Source: an uncultured Porphyromonadaceae bacterium (GTDB lineage: Bacteria; Bacteroidota; Bacteroidia; Bacteroidales; Muribaculaceae). Taken from it: a stretch of DNA of 18,204 bases. The stretch covers positions 1 through 18,204 of the forward strand of contig URSD01000046.1 of NCBI GenBank assembly GCA_900550395.1, in the 5' to 3' direction. This document shows, in pieces, positions 1-9,500 of the stretch. How positions within the stretch are numbered: the stretch's first letter is position 1; each line of letters starts with the position of its first letter. The notes under the pieces are model-generated. The model was not told where the DNA came from. It saw only the letters and a list, made by a program, of their open reading frames with translations, and ran no database searches. A program made the translations under genes and the position numbers.

Positions 1-37
1 CCCAACTCCCAACTCCTAACTCCCAACTATATAAACT
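1..37 (+). repeat. Degenerate heptamer array (CCCAACT / CCTAACT)
   Basis: Four heptamers lie end to end at 1-28: CCCAACT, CCCAACT, CCTAACT, CCCAACT. A related ATAAACT follows at 31-37 after a 2-base slip. The array may continue to the left of the window. The same heptamer family recurs at 4278-4312, 4440-4474 and, inverted, around 16074-16140. It ends just before the promoter of the first gene. I assign no function. Confidence 0.75.
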
Positions 38-48
38 TACATAGAAAA

Positions 49-80
49 TTTGCAGTTCTCAACGCTTTGTTGTAAATTTG
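49..80 (+). promoter_or_regulatory. Bacteroidota-type promoter for the GLUG protein gene
   Basis: TTTG at 49-52 is followed by a 20-base spacer and TAAATTTG at 73-80. This matches the known Bacteroidota sigma consensus (TTTG about 20 bases before TAnnTTTG). It predicts a start of transcription near base 84-87 and a leader of about 45 bases before the ATG at 130. Confidence 0.75.
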
Positions 81-129
81 CACGAATTTAAGCATGGATA
101 TTCCAATCATTTACAAATATTTCTGTTTT

Positions 130-3100
130 ATGAACAAATTTTTACTCACAGCGGCTGCTGCGGCCATTACTTTTACGGCTGCCGCAGCTTCTGCCCCCTC
201 ATGGCGTCCCGGCGCCCAGAAGGAGGCTTTCCCCTTCGCTCCGAAGGCCAGGGCTGAGCTGCGGAACACCTCTACAGATCAGGCAGGCCTTGACATCGTG
301 AAGGCCAAAGCCGCCGCCAAGGAGGGAACCGTCACCTCCGCATCCCTCCCCGCTTCCAGCAACGTCGGCTATATCGACGGTCCTAAAGGACAGACATGGT
401 TCTACACCGTTGAGAACAAGGGCACCATCGTGGACCACGGCACATGGAAGGAGGAGGACATCACCGGCTTCATCATCAACGTCTACAATGCCGACTTCAA
501 CCTCGTGGGCACTGTCGAGGACGACATCGAGTTAAAGGAGAACGAGACACACGTGGCACAGATCGACGTCGCTTCTCTTCTTACCCAGAAGTTCTTCAAC
601 TACGACAGCAACTACGAGCTGATGGTGATGATCTCGCTCAACACCGTTGAATACACCAACAACACCCGCACCCTGGTCTACGGCCTTGAGTCCGGTAAGA
701 CCGTCAGCGAGACAATCGGCGAAATCGAAGGCTACTATGTCGATGCCGTCAACACCGCACGCGACGCCTGGCGCGAGCAGTACTGGATCACCTTCACTAC
801 CGAGGAGGAGACACTCACCCCCACCGTCGGCGATATTATCAACGCCGGCGACTACGTGTTCAAGACCTATAAATATGCAGGCTACTCCGGCATGGGCGAC
901 CCTGTGCTCGAATGCCGTCTGCCCATGATTACATCCGCAGGTCAGAACTACGTCCCCTTCATCTCCACCGTTAAGGACGGACGTCCATACTTCGCCACCA
1001 ACCGCCTAAAGTACAGCTGGTTTGAAGACCCGTTCGACTATGAGAACGAGAACCCCACCGCCGACAACGAACTCCTGGTCGACCTCTACTCCACCGAATC
1101 CTCATGGGGCAGCAACATCGTGAAGTTCTCTTCCACGGCTTTCCCCCTCGCCACCACCGCGGCCGACCGCTTCTTCCTCTACCTCGGCGCGTTCTCCTAC
1201 AGCGACGACCTCTCGTTCGGCCGCTACACCGACGACAACGTCCCCGCCTTCATCATCACCAAGGAGAAGATGGTGGGCGCCGATGCCTACACCTATTTCT
1301 ACGACGTCTACAAAGGCGCGGCCCAGGGCGCCGATGCAGAGGGTGAGCACTTGCTCAGCCTCGCATCCGAAGTGGACGGCGGCTATTTCATGGCCGACAT
1401 TCCCGGTTTTGACCCCCAGGTGATGTTCACTCGCACTACCGGCTCCGGATATGTCTTCGACTTCACCAACCTGATTACAGGTGAGGTAGAGCACTCCGTT
1501 CCCGTCGCTGCCACAGGTCTGTCGCTCACCGCCGCTACCGACCGTATAGCCTATGGCGACGGCTACCTCTATGTGGCTGCCCAGACTCACGGCGAATCCC
1601 AGCCCAACGGCGACATGCACTCCTTCGTGGCGTTCTTCAACCCCGACGGCTCGCTCCACCATCTCCACACACTCAACCTCGGCCAGCTCGTCGACTATGC
1701 CACAATCTACACCGCACCCGACGCATTCGACCCCTATATCTTCAACCTTGACAGCAAGCAGGAGTATATGGTTATCGTTAAGCGCCGCAACGGCGTGGGA
1801 GCTGTCGGCAACCACGAGGAACTCGTAGTTGTCAGCGAGGACCCCGAAGACGAGCCCCTCTTCGTCTACACTCCCGACGACGGACTCGGCACACTCGCTA
1901 CCGTTTACTTCGCCAACCTCGCCACCACTCCCCGCATGATTGTTGTCACTGCCAAGGACAACAAGTACATCAGCACCGCCTACACCCTCCCCGTCAAGCT
2001 CTTCGATGAAGGCGACGGCACCGAGGCCAATCCTTATGTCATCACGACCATGGGCGGCCTGCAGCAGATGCGCTTCATGCCCTCTGCCCACTACGTCCTC
2101 GGCACCGATATCGACGCTGCCGGCACTCCTGTCGCATTCCCCGAATTCGACTTCTCCGGCTCGTTCGACGGCCTCGGCCACTCCATCAGCAATCTCCTTC
2201 TCGACGGCAATTCCCTCTTCCCCGCCGTAGCGCGTCCCGCTTCGGCCACCGAGGGCAGCAAGGCCGGCACCATCGCCAATCTCAACCTTGTCGACCCCGT
2301 GTTCAACGCCGTCAAGGACGCGCACGGTCTCCTCGTAGGCCAGATTCGCGGCGGCGCCATCCGCAACGTTCACGTCTACGGAGCCAAGGTCAACACCGAA
2401 GTCGACGCTGCCGGCCTCGTAGGCGGTGTATATCTCGGTTCCGTGGTCGAGGAATGTTCCGTCAACGCCGACATTGTCGGCAGCGAGGACTCCTCGCTCG
2501 GCGGCATCGCGCTCAACACGCGCACCGGTGGCATCATCCGTGCCTGCGCCTTCAACGGCACCATCACCGGCGGTCAGACTCTCGGCGGTATCGTCGCTGA
2601 CTTCGGCCACGCCGACGACGTCCTGGAGAACTGCCACGTCAAGGCCTCTATCTCCGGCAAGAACACCATCGGCGGCATCGCCGGTTCGTCGGCTCACGGC
2701 ACTATCCGCTTCTGCCACGTAGAGGGCGACATCACCGCTTCCGAGGCTCCACGCTGGGGCGGCGGTCCCAAGACGGGCGGTATCGTCGGTGATCTCGCTG
2801 CATTCCCCGGCAACCCCTCGGGTGAGGAAGAAGTAGAGCCCAACATCGCCATCGAGGGCTGCTACGTCAATCTTTCCTCACTCACCTTCACCGGCGAGCC
2901 CTCTTCCTCCGAAGAGTATCCCGGTCAGAACGACACCATGCACCGAATCGTAGGCTCCAGCGCCGCCAACGGCTATCCCGAGTACCTCGGCGAAGATTCC
3001 GATTACAACCCCATCTGGGGCAACCCCGCCGCACCCGAGGCCGGACTCAAGAACAACTATGCCGTCAACACCCTCGCCGTAGTCAACAGCGACATCGCCG

Positions 3101-3750
3101 ACGCCACAGGCACCACCGAGGGCATGTCCGTCGACCCCTACGAGACAGGCATGGGCTTCTTCACGGAGCTTGGCTGGCTCTACGGCTTCGACGCCGAGAA
3201 CCCCTGGAGCTACACCGGCGACCAGCTGCATCCCTCGCTCTACTTCGAGGGCGGTCTGCTCGTGATTGACCCCGAGGAAGCCACCATCAAGGTCGACGAC
3301 GAGATCACCCTGACCGTCAGCTGCAAGGGCGGCTCCATAACCGAGGACGACCTTGGAGGCTTCACCATGGAGTTGAGCGACGAATCCGTGCTCGAATCCC
3401 TCGAGATGGGCATGGTAGGCGAGGACATCGTCCTCTCCTTCAAGGCCATCAAGGAAGGCAACGTCAAGGTTACCGTCGGACTGAAAGGTAAGACCGTAGA
3501 GAGCAACATCACCGTCAAGAGCGCAGCCGGAATCACCGACGCTGTGGCCGACGGCTCCGCCATCAGCTTCGACGGCACCGTTGTTACGGCTCCCGCCTGC
3601 GACATCGACGTCTACACCACCATGGGCGTACGTGTGCTCTCCGGCCGCGACAGCGCTGACCTCAGCCGTCTCGGCGGCGGTGTCTTCATCGTCACCGCCC
3701 GTCCCCTCGACGGCGCCGCCGCTTCCACCCTCAAGGTAAGCGTAAAGTAA
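130..3750 (+). CDS. Secreted GLUG-repeat protein with T9SS-type C-terminal sorting domain
   Basis: A 1206-residue exported protein of unknown ligand. I chose the ATG at 130 over the in-frame ATG at 94 because it puts a classic signal peptide at the N-terminus (MNKFLLTAAAAAITFTAAAASA). Residues of about 25-620 carry no motif I recognise. From about residue 629 (after GDGTEANPYVI) to about 900 there are GLUG-like repeats: glycine-rich turns such as GLLVGQI, GLVGGV, GGIAGS and GGIVGD, spaced by short beta-strand-like stretches, as in surface beta-solenoids. About 1045-1130 looks like a small Ig-like (BIG2-like) domain. The last 75 or so residues (VYTTMGVRVLSG, then GGGVFIV and a final TLKVSVK) resemble the type IX secretion C-terminal sorting domain, suggesting a cell-surface or released protein. 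It has its own promoter and terminator. Family-level call is good; the biological role is unknown. Confidence 0.85.
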   Translation: MNKFLLTAAAAAITFTAAAASAPSWRPGAQKEAFPFAPKARAELRNTSTDQAGLDIVKAKAAAKEGTVTSASLPASSNVGYIDGPKGQTWFYTVENKGTIVDHGTWKEEDITGFIINVYNADFNLVGTVEDDIELKENETHVAQIDVASLLTQKFFNYDSNYELMVMISLNTVEYTNNTRTLVYGLESGKTVSETIGEIEGYYVDAVNTARDAWREQYWITFTTEEETLTPTVGDIINAGDYVFKTYKYAGYSGMGDPVLECRLPMITSAGQNYVPFISTVKDGRPYFATNRLKYSWFEDPFDYENENPTADNELLVDLYSTESSWGSNIVKFSSTAFPLATTAADRFFLYLGAFSYSDDLSFGRYTDDNVPAFIITKEKMVGADAYTYFYDVYKGAAQGADAEGEHLLSLASEVDGGYFMADIPGFDPQVMFTRTTGSGYVFDFTNLITGEVEHSVPVAATGLSLTAATDRIAYGDGYLYVAAQTHGESQPNGDMHSFVAFFNPDGSLHHLHTLNLGQLVDYATIYTAPDAFDPYIFNLDSKQEYMVIVKRRNGVGAVGNHEELVVVSEDPEDEPLFVYTPDDGLGTLATVYFANLATTPRMIVVTAKDNKYISTAYTLPVKLFDEGDGTEANPYVITTMGGLQQMRFMPSAHYVLGTDIDAAGTPVAFPEFDFSGSFDGLGHSISNLLLDGNSLFPAVARPASATEGSKAGTIANLNLVDPVFNAVKDAHGLLVGQIRGGAIRNVHVYGAKVNTEVDAAGLVGGVYLGSVVEECSVNADIVGSEDSSLGGIALNTRTGGIIRACAFNGTITGGQTLGGIVADFGHADDVLENCHVKASISGKNTIGGIAGSSAHGTIRFCHVEGDITASEAPRWGGGPKTGGIVGDLAAFPGNPSGEEEVEPNIAIEGCYVNLSSLTFTGEPSSSEEYPGQNDTMHRIVGSSAANGYPEYLGEDSDYNPIWGNPAAPEAGLKNNYAVNTLAVVNSDIADATGTTEGMSVDPYETGMGFFTELGWLYGFDAENPWSYTGDQLHPSLYFEGGLLVIDPEEATIKVDDEITLTVSCKGGSITEDDLGGFTMELSDESVLESLEMGMVGEDIVLSFKAIKEGNVKVTVGLKGKTVESNITVKSAAGITDAVADGSAISFDGTVVTAPACDIDVYTTMGVRVLSGRDSADLSRLGGGVFIVTARPLDGAAASTLKVSVK

Positions 3751-3770
3751 AATAACCTGCCTATACCACA

Positions 3771-3826
3771 AGGGGCCACGGCTCCATCCCTCCCCCGGGA
3801 GCGATGGCCGTGGCCCCTCCTTTTTT
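3771..3826 (+). terminator. Strong intrinsic terminator after the GLUG protein gene
   Basis: A perfect 12-bp stem, AGGGGCCACGGC (3771-3782) with GCCGTGGCCCCT (3807-3818), is followed by CC and six T (3821-3826). The 24-base loop can fold further through CTCCC (3790-3794) with GGGAG (3797-3801). It begins 20 bases after the stop codon. Confidence 0.85.
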
Positions 3827-3834
3827 ACAAAGAA

Positions 3835-3847
3835 GCGCGGGACGCGC
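3835..3847. repeat. Small GC palindrome GCGCG-gga-CGCGC
   Basis: A 5-bp inverted repeat just after the terminator. The 10-mer CGCGGGACGC (3836-3845) occurs in reverse complement at 16231-16240, where it sits in front of a run of T. It is probably part of an intergenic repeat; no function is shown. Confidence 0.4.
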
Positions 3848-3946
3848 CCCATTGCTTTGAGCCACGGAGTGGTGGACTTGTACATGATTAAAAATCAATC
3901 TGTTATTTTTGTCATCTTTGTGTTTTTGTATCTATAACACCCGACG

Positions 3947-3965
3947 GGCAAAAAAAATTTTTGCC
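3947..3965. promoter_or_regulatory. AT-rich palindrome upstream of the small ORF
   Basis: GGCAAAAA (3947-3954), AAA, TTTTTGCC (3958-3965) is a perfect 8-bp inverted repeat, 40 bases before the -7 box at 4006. It could be an operator or a weak hairpin. The rest of 3848-4005 shows nothing further that I can support, apart from an isolated TATTTTTG at 3904-3911. Confidence 0.3.
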
Positions 3966-4005
3966 ATTAGTACAAAAACTACATTCAAAGGGGTATTTCG
4001 TGTTG

Positions 4006-4013
4006 TAACTTTG
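4006..4013 (+). promoter_or_regulatory. -7 box TAACTTTG abutting the ATG at 4021
   Basis: TAACTTTG matches the Bacteroidota -7 element exactly. No good TTTG is seen about 20 bases upstream, so the -33 half is weak. Transcription would start at about 4017-4021, leaving almost no leader before the ATG at 4021. The other promoters in this window leave roughly 20-45 bases. Confidence 0.5.
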
Positions 4014-4020
4014 CACCGTT

Positions 4021-4476
4021 ATGAAGCACTCAACCACATATCCATTCCGCCGCTGGTACAGAAAGCCCCTCACCCCGAGGGAATCCGCCGTCATCGGCCA
4101 TCTCGAGCGCCGTCGCCGCCGCACAGGCCGCGTCAGCGTCGTCCTCACCGTATCAGCCGCCGAGCACGCCGCCATCAGCCGCCTGCTCCTCCACTACGCC
4201 CTGTTCCTCAACAACCGTTGCTCCCTCTCCTGCACCATCCTGGTCGCCGCCACAGGCGCCCCGACGTCCGCAGTCCGCCTAACTCCTAACTTCACACTCC
4301 TAACTTCACACTGCACGGAGCGCCAGCAAGTCCTCGAAGAGGACGTATCTGTGGTTAACCCCATGATAAACAGCGCTTTGCACTGTGTTCATGGGGCGCG
4401 GGGCTCCCCGCTACATGGCAAGCTCGGAGAGCTTGCGCCCATAACTCCTAACTCCACACTCCACACTCCACACTGA
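4021..4476 (+). CDS. Hypothetical small basic protein with repeat-derived C-terminal tail
   Basis: A 151-codon ORF that I do not recognise. The first ~85 codons (4021-4277) look coding: the third base is nearly always G or C, as in neighbouring genes, and the product is rich in Arg and Leu (an RRRRR stretch near residue 31, then a hydrophobic stretch ISRLLLHYALFL). From 4278 the frame enters a heptamer array (4278-4312), a palindromic element (4313-4439) and a second array (4440-4474), and stops at TGA directly after it. The tail therefore looks like repeat DNA read through by chance, or an extension acquired when the repeats arrived. The ATG lies only 7 bases after a -7 promoter box, implying a near-leaderless mRNA. 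It could equally be a non-coding stretch with compositional bias; certainty is low. Confidence 0.4.
   Translation: MKHSTTYPFRRWYRKPLTPRESAVIGHLERRRRRTGRVSVVLTVSAAEHAAISRLLLHYALFLNNRCSLSCTILVAATGAPTSAVRLTPNFTLLTSHCTERQQVLEEDVSVVNPMINSALHCVHGARGSPLHGKLGELAPITPNSTLHTPH
4278..4312 (+). repeat. Heptamer array, five units
   Basis: Five units lie end to end: CCTAACT (4278-4284), CCTAACT (4285-4291), TCACACT (4292-4298), CCTAACT (4299-4305), TCACACT (4306-4312). Every unit ends in ACT. It flanks the left side of the palindromic element at 4313-4439. Confidence 0.8.
4313..4439 (-). repeat. Palindromic intergenic element (multi-hairpin)
   Basis: Four perfect inverted repeats in about 110 bases: GTCCTC/GAGGAC (4330-4335 with 4339-4344), CCCCATGA/TCATGGGG (4359-4366 with 4389-4396), CGGGG/CCCCG (4399-4403 with 4406-4410) and GCAAGCTC/GAGCTTGC (4418-4425 with 4429-4436). 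The GGTTAACCCC context at the second stem is the reverse complement of the GGGG-cTAACC edge seen at 18078-18087, so this copy appears to lie in the opposite orientation. Heptamer arrays flank it on both sides. Confidence 0.65.
4440..4474 (+). repeat. Heptamer array, five units
   Basis: CATAACT (4440-4446), CCTAACT (4447-4453), then CCACACT three times (4454-4474). This is the right-hand flank of the palindromic element. The TGA of the small ORF begins at base 4474. Confidence 0.8.
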
Positions 4477-4506
4477 TAAGTAAATCGCACATGTAAGCCG
4501 TATTAT

Positions 4507-4538
4507 TTTGAACGAATCACCGATTTTTCATACCTTTG
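4507..4538 (+). promoter_or_regulatory. Promoter of the GH51-GH2-AraC operon
   Basis: TTTG (4507-4510), a 20-base spacer and TACCTTTG (4531-4538) fit the Bacteroidota consensus. The predicted leader is about 22 bases to the ATG at 4566. Confidence 0.75.
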
Positions 4539-4565
4539 TACAGAACATAACTGAAAATACCTGCC

Positions 4566-6536
4566 ATGAATAGACTGATTGCCGTAGCTATGGCTGCCGT
4601 ATGCGCTTTTGGCGCTGCCGCCGCCGACAATGTCCTGACTGTCAGGGCCGACCGTCCGGGCGCACAGATCCGCCCTACGATGTCTGGCCTGTTCTTCGAG
4701 GATATCAATTTCGCCGCCGACGGCGGACTGTATGCCGAGATGATAAAGAACCGTTCTTTTGAATTTCCGCAGGCCCTGATGGGATGGCGTAGCTTCGGAA
4801 ACGTGGAGGTGCGCGACCAGGACGGCCCCTTCCCCCGCAATCCGCATTACGTGCGCCTGTCGCCCGCTTCCCATGCCCATAAGCACACCGGCCTCGACAA
4901 CGAGGGCTTCTTCGGAGTCACCCTGCAAAAAGACTCGACCTACCGCTTCTCTGTCTATGCCCGTGCCGTGGAGGGCAGTCCCGTGCTGCGTGTGGAGCTT
5001 ATCGACCCCTCCGCCTCCGGTCGCCACACTCAGGTGCTTGCCCATAGCGACATTGCCGTCGCTTCGGCCGACTGGCACAAATACGAGGCCGTGCTGACTC
5101 CCGACGCATCCGTCGACAAGGGGCGTCTGCGCATCTTTCTGGAGGGCAACGGCACGGCCGACGTGGAGCACGTGTCGCTCTTTCCGGCCGACACGTGGCA
5201 GGGACGTCCCGGCGGTCTGCGCCGGGACCTCGCCCAAAAGCTCGCCGACATTCACCCCGGCCTGCTGCGCTTCCCGGGCGGCTGCATCGTGGAAGGTACC
5301 GACCTGGCTACCCGCTATCAGTGGAAAAACACCGTGGGACCCGTGGAGAACCGTCCTCTCAACGAGAACCGCTGGCACTACACGTTCACCAACCGCTTCT
5401 TCCCCGACTACTACCAGACAGGCGGCCTCGGCTTCTTCGAGTACTTTCAGCTCGCCGAGGACATAGGCGCCGAGCCTCTCCCGGTGCTGAACGTGGGCCT
5501 CTCGTGCCAGTATCAGAACAGCGACGAAAGCGCACATGTGCCTGTCGACAGTCTTCAGCCCTACATCGACGATGTGCTCGACCTCATAGAGTTCGCCAAC
5601 GCCGACACCACCACCGTGTGGGGCGCGCTGCGCGCCCGCATGGGCCATCCCGCGCCTTTCGGCCTGAAATACGTAGCCATAGGCAACGAGCAGTGGGGCG
5701 AGCCCTACACGCGCCGCCTCGCTCCTTTCGTGAAGGCTGTGCGCAAGGCCCATCCCGAAATTAAAATTGTGGGTTCGTCGGGCCCGTCGCCCGACGGCGA
5801 GGAGTTCGATTACCTCTGGCCCGAGATGAAGAAGGCCGGGGCCGACCTCGTCGACGAGCATTTCTACCGCAACGAGGAGTTCTTCCTGCGTAACGCCACC
5901 CGCTACGACGGCTACGACCGCAAGGGGCCGGCCGTATTCGCCGGCGAATACGCCTGCCACGGGGCCGACGGCCGCGGCTACAACCATTTCAACGCCGCGC
6001 TCATGGAGGCCGCCTTCATGACGGGTCTTGAGCGCAATGCCGACATAGTCCATATGGCTACCTACGCCCCGCTGTTCGCCCATGTGGAGGGATGGCAGTG
6101 GCGTCCCGACATGATATGGTTCGACAACACGCGCAGCGTGGCTACGTCCAGCTACTACGTGCAGCAGCTTTTCGCCACCTTCCGCGGCGACCGCGTGCTT
6201 CCGCTGACCGACGCTTCCGGCCGCCCCTGCACGGGGCAGGACGGCATATTTGCCACTGCGGCCACCGACGGTGAGGGAGGCTATATAGTCAAGGTAGTCA
6301 ACACCGCCGCTGAACCTCAGAACCTCGACCTGCGCTTCGACGGCCTCCGCAAGCGCAGCCGGCTCGGAAGCGTGACCTGCATCAGCCTCCACGCCGATGA
6401 CCCCCTGCGGGAGAACACGCTGGACGAGCCCTTTGCCGTAAGTCCGGTGCGCTCGGCCCACGATGCTCCGGCCGCCCCGCATGAAGTGAAAATGACAATA
6501 CCCGCTAAAACTTTTGCTGTATATCTGATAAAATGA
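4566..6536 (+). CDS. Secreted alpha-L-arabinofuranosidase, glycoside hydrolase family 51
   Basis: A retaining exo-enzyme that releases terminal alpha-L-arabinofuranose from arabinan, arabinoxylan or arabinogalactan side chains. The 656-residue protein begins with a type I signal peptide (residues 1-20, ending AFGAAAA), so it is exported, probably to the periplasm. MSGLFFEDINFAADGG (39-54) is the family's N-terminal signature. About 85-215 looks like an inserted jelly-roll carbohydrate-binding region. The TIM barrel covers about 225-510, with RFPGGC at 235-240, the acid/base Glu375 in AIGNEQWG and the nucleophile Glu461 in FAGEYACHG. A C-terminal beta-sandwich completes the family layout (TIPAKTFAVYLIK end). 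All key residues are present. It is the first gene of an operon: its TGA overlaps the next ATG in the 4-base ATGA at 6533-6536, implying coupled translation with the GH2 enzyme. Family call is strong; the natural substrate is inferred. Confidence 0.93.
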   Translation: MNRLIAVAMAAVCAFGAAAADNVLTVRADRPGAQIRPTMSGLFFEDINFAADGGLYAEMIKNRSFEFPQALMGWRSFGNVEVRDQDGPFPRNPHYVRLSPASHAHKHTGLDNEGFFGVTLQKDSTYRFSVYARAVEGSPVLRVELIDPSASGRHTQVLAHSDIAVASADWHKYEAVLTPDASVDKGRLRIFLEGNGTADVEHVSLFPADTWQGRPGGLRRDLAQKLADIHPGLLRFPGGCIVEGTDLATRYQWKNTVGPVENRPLNENRWHYTFTNRFFPDYYQTGGLGFFEYFQLAEDIGAEPLPVLNVGLSCQYQNSDESAHVPVDSLQPYIDDVLDLIEFANADTTTVWGALRARMGHPAPFGLKYVAIGNEQWGEPYTRRLAPFVKAVRKAHPEIKIVGSSGPSPDGEEFDYLWPEMKKAGADLVDEHFYRNEEFFLRNATRYDGYDRKGPAVFAGEYACHGADGRGYNHFNAALMEAAFMTGLERNADIVHMATYAPLFAHVEGWQWRPDMIWFDNTRSVATSSYYVQQLFATFRGDRVLPLTDASGRPCTGQDGIFATAATDGEGGYIVKVVNTAAEPQNLDLRFDGLRKRSRLGSVTCISLHADDPLRENTLDEPFAVSPVRSAHDAPAAPHEVKMTIPAKTFAVYLIK

Positions 6537-9500
6537 AAAGACTGATGCTTGCTACCGTGGCATGCGGCGTATGTGTGGCCGCTGCCGCCGCCAACGACTG
6601 GGAGAATCCCGGGGCCTTTGCCGAAGGACGCCTGCAGCCGCGCTCCACGGCATTCCCCTATGCCGGCCGTGACGACGCCCGAAAGGCCGACCGCGACGCT
6701 TCGCCGTACGTCATGAGCCTCAACGGCATGTGGCGTTTCCATTTCGCCGAATCTCCCGCCGGACGTCCCGAGGGCTTCCAGCAGCCGGGCTACGACATCT
6801 CGGCATGGGATTCCATTCCCGTGCCGTCCAACTGGGAGATGCAGGGCTACGGCACGCCCATATACACCAATATAGTATATCCTTTCCCTCAGAATCAGCC
6901 GTTCATACCCCACGACGACAATCCCGTGGGCAGCTACCGCCGCAGTTTCGACCTGCCGGAGGGCTGGAACGGACGCCATACCATTCTCCACTTCGACGGC
7001 TCTACGGCCGGCATGTACGTGTGGGTCAACGGCCACAAGGCCGGGTATGTGCAGAGTACGAAAAACCCGGCCGAGTTCGACATCACCCGGTGGGTGAAGC
7101 CCGGCCGTAACGACATAGCCTGCGAGGTCTACCGCTGGACCGACGGCTCTTACCTCGAGGACCAGGACTTCTGGCGCCTCTCGGGCATAGACCGCGACGT
7201 GTACCTCTACAGCGTGGCTCCAGTGCGCATCCTCGACTTCTTCGCCCATCCCGACCTTGACAGCTCATACAAAAAAGGTATGTTCAGCCTTGACGTCAGG
7301 CTTGCCAACTACGGCGCCGAAGCCGCCGCGGGGCGCCTTGCCGTCAATCTGTATGCTCCCGACGGCCGTGAGGTCATGGCGCAGTCGCATCCTCTGAGCC
7401 TGGGTGCCGGCGCCGAGGCCGACGAGGCGTTCAGCGCCGTGCTGCCGCGCGTGGCCCGCTGGAGCTGCGAGACGCCTAACCTCTACACGCTGGTGCTAAC
7501 CCTGAGCGATGCCGCCGGAAACGTTCTGGAGAGCACCTCGGCCCGCATAGGCTTCCGCAAGGTGGAGATAAAGGACAGCCGCCTGCTGGTCAACGGCAAG
7601 CCCGTCGAGATTCACGGCGTCAACCTGCACGAGCATCATCCCGTCAGGGGGCATGTCGTGGACCGCGAGACCATGATGGCCGACATACGCACCATGAAGC
7701 GGCACAACATCAATGCCGTCCGCACCAGCCACTATCCCCACTCGCCGCTGTGGTACGACCTCTGCGACCAATACGGCATTTACCTCGTGGACGAGGCAAA
7801 TATTGAAATCCACGGCTACGGCTCGAACTACGGCACGCCGCAGGCCGCCACACATCCCTGCAACCTGCCCGAGTGGCGCGACGCCATAGTCGACCGTGAG
7901 GTGAGCCTCGTGGAGCGCGACAAGAACCATCCCAGCGTGATTGTGTGGAGCCTCGGCAACGAGAGTGGCGCCGGAAGCAATTTCCGCGCCGGATACGACT
8001 GGATAAAGAGCCGCGACGCGTCGCGGCCCGTGATGTACGAGCAGATGGGCGAGGGCGAGGGCACCGACATCGTCTGCCCCATGTATCCTTCCGTAGGCTA
8101 CATGAAGGAATACGCCTCACGCGAGAATCCCGGACGCCCCTACATCATGTGCGAGTACGCCCACGCCATGGGCAACAGCACCGGCAACTTCCAGGAGTAT
8201 TTCGACATCATTCGCTCATCGCCCCACATGCAGGGCGGCTTCATATGGGACTGGGTGGACCAGGGTCTGCTCACACGCGACGAGGACGGACGCCCCTACT
8301 GGGGCTACGGCGGCGACTTCGGCGCCGAGCGCTACCACCACGACGAGAATTTCTGCTGCAACGGCCTCGTGCAGCCCGACCGCACGCCGCATCCGGGTCT
8401 CGCCGAGGTGAAGAAGGTGTATCAGGACATCCGCTTCTCGCCTGCCGACCTGAGCCGCGGCGAGTTCGTTGTCGAGAACCATTTCCACGAGCGCGGCCTT
8501 GACGGCTACGAGCTCCGCTGGGAGCTGCTGCGCGACGGCGCGCGCGTGGCCGGAGCCACGCTGCCGCCGCTGCGTGTCGCTCCGGGCGAGAGCCGCCGTG
8601 TGCGCGCCGCCCTGCCCGCCATGAAGGACAGCGCAGAATACTATCTCTCGGTATATGCGGTGACCCGCGGCGGCGACGACATCATCCCCGCCGGCCACGA
8701 GGTGGCGCGCGAGCAGTGGGCGCTCGCTGAGCGCCCCGACATGCGCCCGGCCGCTGCCGCTGCCGTGGCTCCCGTGCGCGACGGCGGCAACTATGTCTTC
8801 GACTGCCCCGAGGCGGGAGTCCGCATCGTGATAAGTGCCAAAGACGGCAATATCAGGGAATATACCGACCACGGACGCCGCATCCTGTACGGCGTCACGC
8901 CTAACTTCTGGCGCGCTCCCACCGACAACGACTGGGGCAACAACGCCCACCGCCGCCTCAACGCGTGGCGCTGCGCCGCCGACAACCGCCGCTGCACGGC
9001 CGTGACAGCCGACGGCGACGCACTCAGAGCCGAATACCGTCTGCCGGATGTCGATGCCGCCTACACGGTGACGTATAAGGCCTATGCCGACGGCTCTCTG
9101 GACGTGTCGGCCACTCTCGAAGGTACGGAGAACACGCCGGAGCTCATGCGCATGGGCACGGAGATAACCCTGCCGCGTGACTGCGACAGCTTCAGCTACT
9201 ACGGCCGCGGACCGGTGGAGAACTACAGCGACCGCAACACCGCCGCCTTCATGGGCCTCTGGAACAGCCGCGTGGCCGATGAATTCTATCCCTACATCCG
9301 TCCGCAGGAGACCGGCAACCATACCGACGTGCGCCATGCCTCGCTCCGCGACGGCGAGGGACGCGGCATCGCCGTGTACGGCGCGCAGCCTCTCAGCGTG
9401 AGTGCGCTCGACGTGGCGCCGGCCGACCTCGACCCGGGACTGTCAAAACATCAGATGCACAACAGCGACGTGCGCCACAGCGCCGAGAAGGTGTTCCTGA

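Noticed and set aside
1102..2718. Long minus-strand open frame (538 codons) opposite the GLUG protein gene
   Set aside because: It lies wholly opposite a well-supported gene. Its product is a low-complexity Val/Gly/Glu/Ala mix, as expected from the mirror frame of GC-rich coding DNA.
4278..4474. CRISPR array
   Set aside because: The units are 7 bases long and contiguous, with no unique spacers and no cas genes nearby.
4503..6482. 659-codon minus-strand open frame opposite the GH51 gene
   Set aside because: The plus strand encodes a complete GH51 enzyme with both catalytic Glu residues. The minus frame has no recognisable domain and crosses the GH51 promoter.
8216..9337. 373-codon minus-strand frame opposite the beta-galactosidase gene
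   Set aside because: It is a mirror frame of a GC-rich gene, with no promoter and no domain.
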